Of a stretch of DNA of 64,000 bases, positions 58,812 through 64,000 are shown one piece after another; positions within the stretch are counted from its first letter, which is position 1; each line of letters begins with the position of its first letter. The position numbers and the translations under genes were made by a program. This DNA comes from Marinococcus luteus (GTDB taxonomy: Bacteria > Bacillota > Bacilli > Bacillales > Marinococcaceae). Location of the stretch: assembly GCF_900106595.1 (NCBI RefSeq), contig NZ_FNNC01000001.1:186001-250000 (forward strand), written 5' to 3'. The notes beneath the pieces were generated by a model. It searched no databases, was not told the DNA's origin, and saw nothing but the letters and a program-made list of their open reading frames with translations.

Positions 58812-60402
58812 TTTTCAAATGAAGGACGAAATTAAGCAGGCTGTACGGGAGATGGGCTTTGAAGAGCCGTCCCCGGTACAGGAAAAAGCGATTCCCGACG
58901 CCCTCGAGCAGAAGGATTTGATCGGACAGGCACAGACCGGTACCGGTAAAACGGCGGCGTTTGGCATTCCGATTTTAAATAAAGTGACCGAAGAGCCGCA
59001 CGTGCAGTCGATTATCATTACCCCGACCCGCGAGCTTGCGATTCAGGTGTCTGCAGAAATCCAGAAGCTCTCCAAGCATTTAAACATCCGTTCGCTGCCG
59101 ATTTACGGCGGCCAGTCGATCGGCCATCAGATTAAAGCGCTCAAGCAGGGCGTGCAGATTGTCATCGGTACGCCGGGGCGGGTGCAGGACCACCTGCGCC
59201 GCAAAACGCTGCATCTCGACAAAGTAAATACCGTCGTGCTCGACGAAGCGGACGAAATGCTCGACATGGGCTTTGTAGAAGACATTGAAGCGATTTTAAA
59301 ACAGGTGAATGTCGACCGGCAGACGCTTTTGTTCTCGGCGACGATGCCGCCGGCGATCCGCAAGCTGTCGAAAAAGTACATGGTGGATCCGGTGACGGTA
59401 TCCATCAACAAAAGTGAAGTGACGGCGCCGAACATCGAGCAGTCGTACTTTAAGGTGCTCGAGCGCAACAAGCAGGATTCGCTCTGCCGGATTCTTGACG
59501 CACGCGACCCGGACCTCGGCATCATTTTCTGCCGGACGAAAAAAGGTGTGGCCGACCTGACGGAACTTCTGCAGGCGCGGGGCTACCTCGCAGACGGGCT
59601 GCACGGGGATCTGACCCAGCAGCACCGCGACGCCGTTATGCAAAAATTCCGGGACGCCTCGATTGAATTTCTCGTGGCGACAGACGTTGCCGCCCGCGGC
59701 ATTGACGTACAGAACGTCACCCACGTGATCAACTATGACATTCCGCAGGATCCGGAAAGCTATGTGCACCGTATCGGCCGGACAGGCAGAGCCGGGCGCA
59801 AGGGCGAAGCATTAACGCTTGTGACGCCGCGCGAAATGAAGCATCTGCGTTCGATCGAATCGGAAATCAAAATGTACATTCCGTCGCACCGGGTGCCGAC
59901 CATCGAAGAAGTGGTGGAAAAGCAGCAGGAGGCGTGGAAGCGCCAGATCGCCTCGCAGATGGAGGAGGAATCGGAGCTCGGGCTGTTTAATGACATCACT
60001 GACGAGCTTCTCACCGAGTACGAGCCGAAGGACGTGGTCCGTGCGCTGATGAAGCTGAACTTCGCCTCCACTGTCGGCGAGTCGGACGAAAGCTACAGCT
60101 TTGGCGAAACCGGCGGCGCCCGCGGCATGACAAGATTCTTTATCAATGTCGGCCGCAATGTAAACATGACGCCGAAAATACTGATCGAAGAAATTTCGAA
60201 CGCTGTCGGCATTCCCGGCAAATCGATCGGCAAGATTGATATTTTTGATAAATTTACCTTTGTGGAAGTACCGCAGGACAGCGCGCCGTTTGTGTACGAA
60301 GCCCTCCGGCACGCACGCATCAACGGCACGCGCGTGAACCTCGAGCCGGCGAAGCCTCGTCCGGCCCGCCCGAGCCGGAACACGCAGCGCCAGTCCCAGT
60401 AA
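58795..60402 (+). CDS. DEAD-box ATP-dependent RNA helicase with DbpA-type RNA-binding domain
   Basis: 535 residues. The helicase core has Q motif FEEPSPVQ, motif I AQTGTGKT (46-53), PTRELA, DEAD (about 150-153), SAT, ATDVAARGID and HRIGRTGRAG (about 325-334). A helical middle region (about 370-430) leads into a DbpA/CsdA-like RRM (about 440-510: MTRFFINVGRNVNMTP) and a short basic tail. It resembles CshA/DeaD-class enzymes. It starts inside cinA (AAAGGTGG upstream) and ends at a strong terminator before recA. B. subtilis has no helicase here. Confidence 0.93.
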   Translation: MTTFNDFQMKDEIKQAVREMGFEEPSPVQEKAIPDALEQKDLIGQAQTGTGKTAAFGIPILNKVTEEPHVQSIIITPTRELAIQVSAEIQKLSKHLNIRSLPIYGGQSIGHQIKALKQGVQIVIGTPGRVQDHLRRKTLHLDKVNTVVLDEADEMLDMGFVEDIEAILKQVNVDRQTLLFSATMPPAIRKLSKKYMVDPVTVSINKSEVTAPNIEQSYFKVLERNKQDSLCRILDARDPDLGIIFCRTKKGVADLTELLQARGYLADGLHGDLTQQHRDAVMQKFRDASIEFLVATDVAARGIDVQNVTHVINYDIPQDPESYVHRIGRTGRAGRKGEALTLVTPREMKHLRSIESEIKMYIPSHRVPTIEEVVEKQQEAWKRQIASQMEEESELGLFNDITDELLTEYEPKDVVRALMKLNFASTVGESDESYSFGETGGARGMTRFFINVGRNVNMTPKILIEEISNAVGIPGKSIGKIDIFDKFTFVEVPQDSAPFVYEALRHARINGTRVNLEPAKPRPARPSRNTQRQSQ

Positions 60403-60410
60403 TCCGTTCG

Positions 60411-60445
60411 CTCTTCAGCGGCAGCCGCCGCTGAAGAGTTTTTTT
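60411..60445 (+). terminator. Intrinsic terminator after the helicase gene
   Basis: CTCTTCAGCGGC (60411-60422) and GCCGCTGAAGAG (60427-60438) form a 12-bp stem with a four-base loop and T7. Confidence 0.95.
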
Positions 60446-60492
60446 ACCATCAGCCTGTCAGCGGCAGGGCCTTTCCGGGAACAGAAAAAACA

Positions 60493-60506
60493 CGAATAAA
60501 TGTTCG
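60493..60506 (+). promoter_or_regulatory. LexA (DinR) SOS box upstream of recA
   Basis: CGAATAAATGTTCG matches the Bacillus SOS consensus CGAACATATGTTCG at 12 of 14 positions. It ends 8 bases before the recA -35, a position where LexA would block polymerase. Confidence 0.75.
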
Positions 60507-60514
60507 CATATCTG

Positions 60515-60543
60515 TTGGCAAATGGAACAAAAAAAGATATAAT
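60515..60543 (+). promoter_or_regulatory. Promoter of recA
   Basis: TTGGCA (60515-60520), 17 bp, perfect TATAAT (60538-60543). Confidence 0.85.
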
Positions 60544-60661
60544 GTAGAAAGCAGGAAAACAGCGGGAACGCTTCCTGAATAACAGCAGGCATGTATGGAT
60601 ACGTTCTTCGTGGGGAAGAAAGTATCTGTTTAATAGTATATATCCTTGAAGGAGAGATAAG

Positions 60662-61744
60662 ATGAACGAAAGAAAAGCCGCATTGGATCAAGCACTGAGC
60701 CGCATCGAAAAACAGTTTGGCAAAGGGTCGATCATGAAGCTTGGCGATCAGACCGACCGCCGCATTTCCACCATTTCCACCGGCGCCCTGGCCGTAGATA
60801 TTGCCCTCGGGGTCGGCGGCTATCCGCGCGGACGTGTCGTGGAAATTTACGGCCCGGAATCCTCCGGTAAAACGACAGTGGCCCTGCATGCGATTGCCGC
60901 GGCCCAGCGCGACGGGGGCACGGCAGCCTTTATCGACGCTGAGCACGCTCTGGATCCAAGCTATGCGCGGGCCCTTGGCGTCAACATTGATGACCTGATT
61001 CTTTCCCAGCCGGACACCGGCGAACAGGCGCTTGAAATTGCCGAAGCGCTTGTACGCAGCGGCGCGATCGATATTCTCGTCATTGATTCGGTGGCGGCCC
61101 TCGTGCCGAAAGCGGAGATTGAAGGCGAAATGGGCGACAGCCACGTCGGCCTGCAGGCACGCCTGATGTCCCAGGCGCTGCGGAAGCTGTCCGGGGCGAT
61201 CAGCAAATCGAACTCGATTGCTATGTTCATCAACCAGATCCGTGAGAAGGTCGGCGTCATGTTCGGCAGCCCGGAAACGACTCCCGGCGGCCGTGCGCTG
61301 AAATTCTACTCCTCGGTGCGTCTTGAAGTGCGCCGCGCAGAAACGCTCAAACAGGGCAATGAAATGGTCGGTAACAAAACGAGAATCAAAGTGGTGAAAA
61401 ACAAAGTAGCGCCGCCGTTCCGTCAGGCGGAAGTGGATATTATGTACGGCGAAGGCATTTCGCGCGAAGGCTCCATTCTCGATATCGGTGCCGAGCTCGA
61501 CATCGTGCTTAAAAGCGGTGCATGGTACTCCTACGAAGGCGAACGTCTCGGACAGGGACGGGAAAACTCGAAGCAGTTCCTGAAGGAAAATGAAGCAACG
61601 GCCGCGGCAATTGAACGGAAAATCCGCGACCATTACAAGCTCGACGACATCCAGTCCGAACCGGAAGAGCCGGAAGAACTGGAAGCACCTTCGGAGTCCG
61701 GACTGCTTGCCGAAGAGGAAGAAACAGCAGATACGAAACGCTAA
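60662..61744 (+). CDS. recA: Recombinase RecA
   Basis: Strand-exchange ATPase and SOS co-protease. 360 residues. Walker A GPESSGKT (64-71), Walker [10 protein letters not shown], the L2 region and [23 protein letters not shown] are intact. The C-terminal tail is acidic (from about 330). ATG 60662 follows GAAGGAGAG. It is transcribed from its own LexA-controlled promoter, separated from cinA and the helicase by a terminator. Confidence 0.99.
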   Translation: MNERKAALDQALSRIEKQFGKGSIMKLGDQTDRRISTISTGALAVDIALGVGGYPRGRVVEIYGPESSGKTTVALHAIAAAQRDGGTAAFIDAEHALDPSYARALGVNIDDLILSQPDTGEQALEIAEALVRSGAIDILVIDSVAALVPKAEIEGEMGDSHVGLQARLMSQALRKLSGAISKSNSIAMFINQIREKVGVMFGSPETTPGGRALKFYSSVRLEVRRAETLKQGNEMVGNKTRIKVVKNKVAPPFRQAEVDIMYGEGISREGSILDIGAELDIVLKSGAWYSYEGERLGQGRENSKQFLKENEATAAAIERKIRDHYKLDDIQSEPEEPEELEAPSESGLLAEEEETADTKR

Positions 61745-61755
61745 AATACCACCGA

Positions 61756-61781
61756 GGCGCCGGAATTCCGGCGCCTTTTTT
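61756..61781 (+). terminator. Intrinsic terminator after recA
   Basis: A perfect 20-base palindrome (61756-61775; GGCGCCGG arm, AATT centre) is followed by T6. Confidence 0.92.
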
Positions 61782-61914
61782 CGTATGGAACAAGGCCCGG
61801 CGGAAGCAGCAGGGCACGAAACACCGGCCGGGCGGGCAGAGAAAGCCGGGGGCCTAGAAGAAAGAAAACGGTGTCAATCCCCATAAAAACAGGGATTCCT
61901 GCCGGTGAGCTTTC
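61782..61914. other. Non-coding gap between recA terminator and rny promoter
   Basis: No supported gene. It contains a GC-rich pairing GCCCGGC (61795-61801) with GCCGGGC (61827-61833) and a small hairpin with arms AATCCC and GGGATT (61876-61897) just before the rny -35. Their role is unclear. Confidence 0.5.
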
Positions 61915-61943
61915 TTGACAGCGCCCTGCCATAAAGATACAAT
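61915..61943 (+). promoter_or_regulatory. Promoter of rny
   Basis: Perfect TTGACA (61915-61920), 17 bp, TACAAT (61938-61943), one of the strongest promoters in the window. Confidence 0.85.
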
Positions 61944-61949
61944 AAAGAA

Positions 61950-62080
61950 GTGGAACGTTTGTTTTGTTCCGCACTTCGATGAGCGTATTAATTCGCAAGC
62001 AGAACAATGCGGACACGAAAAAGAATCATCAATGCAACTTTCGCAACAACCGAAAGTGAACAATCAGATAGCAAGAGGAG
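61950..62080 (+). promoter_or_regulatory. Long 5' leader of rny with hairpins
   Basis: About 140 untranslated bases. GTGGAAC pairs with GTTCC-G-CAC (about 61950-61976), and ACTTTCG (62037-62043) pairs with CGAAAGT (62051-62057) around a CAACAAC loop. No T-run follows either. Confidence 0.5.
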
Positions 62081-62089
62081 GTGACATGT

Positions 62090-63652
62090 ATGAACACTGC
62101 AATCATCTCCATTTTGCTTGTTATCGGTGCATTGATAGTTGGTTTGATTGGATATTTTGTCCGAAAAGCGATTGCCGAAGCGAAATTCAAAAGCGCCGAG
62201 CACGAAGCCGGCCAGATTGTGAAAGAAGCTGAGCGGCAGGCAGAGACAATCTTAAAAGAATCGCGGTTGGAAGCTAAAGACGAAGCACATCAAATTCGGG
62301 CAGAAGCAGAGAGCACTCTGCATGAACGAAGAAATGAAGTTCAAAAACAAGAAAACCGCTTGATGCAGAAAGAAGAGACCCTTGACCGTAAGAGCGAGAC
62401 GTTGGACAAAAAGGAAGAATCCTTGGAGCGCAGAGAGGAATCTCTCTACGAAAAACAACAACAGGTTGAGGAAAATAACAGCAAAGTGGAGGAGATTCTC
62501 GCCAAACAACAGGAGGAACTTGAACGTGTTTCCGGAATGTCGCGTGAGGATGCAAGAGAGTTGATCCGCCGCGAAACCGAACAGGAAATGGAACACGAAA
62601 CGGCGCTTCTGATCAAAGAACGCACAGAAGAGGCCAAACAAGAAGCCAACAAAAAAGCGAAGAATATTTTATCCCTGGCCCTGCAGCGCTGCGCTGCCGA
62701 CCATGTCGCCGAAACGACGGTGTCTGTGGTGAACCTGCCGAACGATGAAATGAAAGGGCGGATCATCGGGCGTGAGGGACGCAACATCCGGGCGCTTGAA
62801 ACGTTAACCGGTATTGATCTTATTATCGATGATACCCCGGAAGCTGTCATTCTCTCCGGCTTCGATCCGATCCGCCGCGAGGTGGCGCGCATTGCGCTTG
62901 AACGCCTCGTGCAGGACGGCCGCATTCATCCGGCACGTATCGAGGAAATGGTCGAAAAAGCACGCCGGGAAGTGGATGAGTTCATCCGCGAATACGGCGA
63001 AGAAGCAACGTTTGAAATGGGCATCCACGGGCTGCATCCGGATCTCATGAAGATTCTCGGACGCCTTCACTTCCGTACAAGCTACGGCCAGAACGTGCTG
63101 AAGCATTCAATGGAAGTGGCGCACTTGACTGCACTGATGGCTGCCGAACTCGGGGAAGATGAACAGCTGGCCCGCCGCGCCGGACTGCTTCACGACCTCG
63201 GGAAGGCCATCGACCATGAAGTCGAAGGAAGCCACGTGGAAATCGGCGTCGAGCTTGGCAAGAAATACAAAGAGCACGAGGTCGTCGTCAACAGTATCGC
63301 TTCGCACCACGGGGATACCGAAGCAACTTCTGTGATTGCTTCCCTCGTCGCTGCCGCAGACGCGCTGTCCGCGGCACGGCCGGGAGCACGCCGGGAGACG
63401 CTTGAAACGTATATCCGCCGCCTGGAACGGCTCGAAGAAATTTCGGAATCCTTCAAAGGGGTCGAGAAAACCTTCGCCATTCAGGCCGGACGCGAGGTAC
63501 GGATCATGGTGAAGCCGGACGTGGTGGACGATCAGCTGGCACCGCAGCTGGCACGGGACATCACGAAACGGATTGAAAGTGAATTGGATTATCCGGGCCA
63601 CATTCGCGTAACGGTGATACGGGAAACCCGGGCAGTAGATTATGCAAAATAA
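62090..63652 (+). CDS. rny: Ribonuclease Y
   Basis: Membrane-anchored endoribonuclease that starts mRNA decay. 520 residues from ATG 62090, after AGAGGAGGTGA; the GTG at 62081 is part of that site. One transmembrane helix (about 4-26), a long charged coiled coil (about 30-200), a KH domain ([11 protein letters not shown]) and an HD domain with [10 protein letters not shown] (about 367-376). Very close to B. subtilis RNase Y and the same length. A strong promoter and terminator make it monocistronic. Confidence 0.98.
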   Translation: MNTAIISILLVIGALIVGLIGYFVRKAIAEAKFKSAEHEAGQIVKEAERQAETILKESRLEAKDEAHQIRAEAESTLHERRNEVQKQENRLMQKEETLDRKSETLDKKEESLERREESLYEKQQQVEENNSKVEEILAKQQEELERVSGMSREDARELIRRETEQEMEHETALLIKERTEEAKQEANKKAKNILSLALQRCAADHVAETTVSVVNLPNDEMKGRIIGREGRNIRALETLTGIDLIIDDTPEAVILSGFDPIRREVARIALERLVQDGRIHPARIEEMVEKARREVDEFIREYGEEATFEMGIHGLHPDLMKILGRLHFRTSYGQNVLKHSMEVAHLTALMAAELGEDEQLARRAGLLHDLGKAIDHEVEGSHVEIGVELGKKYKEHEVVVNSIASHHGDTEATSVIASLVAAADALSAARPGARRETLETYIRRLERLEEISESFKGVEKTFAIQAGREVRIMVKPDVVDDQLAPQLARDITKRIESELDYPGHIRVTVIRETRAVDYAK

Positions 63653-63681
63653 AGCGGTGAACGCCACCGCTTTATTTTTTT
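63651..63681 (+). terminator. Intrinsic terminator after rny
   Basis: AAAGCGGTG (63651-63659) pairs with CACCGCTTT (63665-63673), then ATTTTTTT. The left arm overlaps the rny stop codon. Confidence 0.9.
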
Positions 63682-63716
63682 ATGCTTATACGCACGAAGA
63701 AAGGAAGTCACAGACA

Positions 63717-64000
63717 TGAAATTTTTATTTATCGGCGACATCGTCGGCTCCCCGGGACGGAAAATGGTGGAGGAATATCTGCCGCGCCTGAAGCGCAGAT
63801 ACCAGCCGACGGTCACGATCATGAACGGCGAAAATGCCGCCCACGGCAAAGGCATTACTGAAAAGATTTACAAGCAGCTGCTCGAAGCAGGAGCGCAGGT
63901 GATTACGATGGGCAACCATACGTGGGACAATAAAAACATTTTCGAATTCATTGACGACGCTAAAATGATGATCCGTCCGGCCAACTACCCGGCGGGTGTG
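63717..64000 (+). CDS. ymdB: YmdB-type metallophosphoesterase (3' truncated)
   Basis: The first 94 codons of a calcineurin-like phosphoesterase of the YmdB family (about 264 residues when whole). MKFLFIGDIVGSPGRKM, MNGENAAHGKGIT and GNHTWDNKN carry metal ligands. In B. subtilis YmdB hydrolyses 2',3'- and 3',5'-cyclic nucleotides and affects biofilm versus motility choice, and the gene follows rny. ATG 63717 follows GAAAGGAAG. The rest is outside the window. Confidence 0.95.

Noticed and set aside
59812-60312. 166-codon - strand frame opposite the helicase gene
   Set aside because: Shadow frame with no start signal or recognisable domain.
60458-61633. 391-codon - strand frame opposite recA
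   Set aside because: A codon-bias shadow of recA; the apparent protein lacks any recognisable domain.

Overview
The window is a contiguous stretch of the conserved core of a Bacillota (Firmicutes) chromosome, in the gene order known from Bacillus subtilis between ftsY and ymdB. Nearly all genes lie on the + strand, G+C is around half, and promoters, Shine-Dalgarno sites and intrinsic terminators are of the Bacillus type. Protein sequences (RNase Y, PolC, CodY, the asd-dapG-dapA block, YmfK, YlqD) point to the family Bacillaceae. I cannot name the genus. Acidic surface tails and a very acidic RodZ linker would suit a halophile or alkaliphile, but this is only a hint. No tRNA, rRNA, CRISPR array, prophage or intact insertion sequence was seen.

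Layout: (1) 1-7.9 kb, protein targeting and ribosome/tRNA maturation: ftsY (5' cut), ylxM, ffh, rpsP, khpA, ylqD, rimM, trmD, rplS, lepB, rbgA, rnhB and a ylqH remnant. (2) 8.1-18.7 kb: sucCD, dprA, topA, trmFO, then xerC-hslV-hslU-codY behind one promoter. (3) 18.7-19.1 kb: a gap where B. subtilis carries the roughly 30-gene fla/che operon; only a terminator, the likely tail of its last gene (swrB/DUF6115) and the rpsB promoter and leader remain. (4) 19.1-32.9 kb: rpsB, tsf, pyrH, frr, uppS, cdsA, dxr, rasP, proS, polC. (5) 32.9-42.6 kb: the rimP-nusA-rnpM-ylxQ-infB-ylxP-rbfA operon, then truB, ribF, rpsO, pnp. (6) 42.7-49.2 kb: mlpA, asd, dapG, dapA, rnjB. (7) 49.3-64 kb: ftsK/spoIIIE, the EF-P modification genes ymfF-ymfH-ymfI, ymfK, rodZ, pgsA, cinA, a DEAD-box RNA helicase, recA, rny and the start of ymdB.

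The genes serve translation (ribosomal proteins, S2/EF-Ts, RRF, IF2, NusA, ribosome maturation factors), RNA turnover (PNPase, RNase J2, RNase Y, RNase HII, KhpA, a DEAD-box helicase), chromosome maintenance (PolC, TopA, XerC, FtsK, RecA, DprA), envelope lipids (UppS, CdsA, Dxr, PgsA, RasP, LepB) and lysine/diaminopimelate supply.

I found no new multi-gene defence or metabolic system. The points most worth following are: scars of lost motility genes at two separate sites (a 39-codon ylqH tail and a 38-codon swrB-like tail), together with missing sporulation-linked neighbours (dpaA-dpaB, ymxH, ylxY, tepA); a helicase gene between cinA and recA, close to rny; a J2-locus ribonuclease with a complete metal site; an HslV whose N-terminus lacks the usual nucleophile; an IF2 missing its first N-terminal module; and several structured mRNA leaders, notably those of rimP-nusA and pnp.
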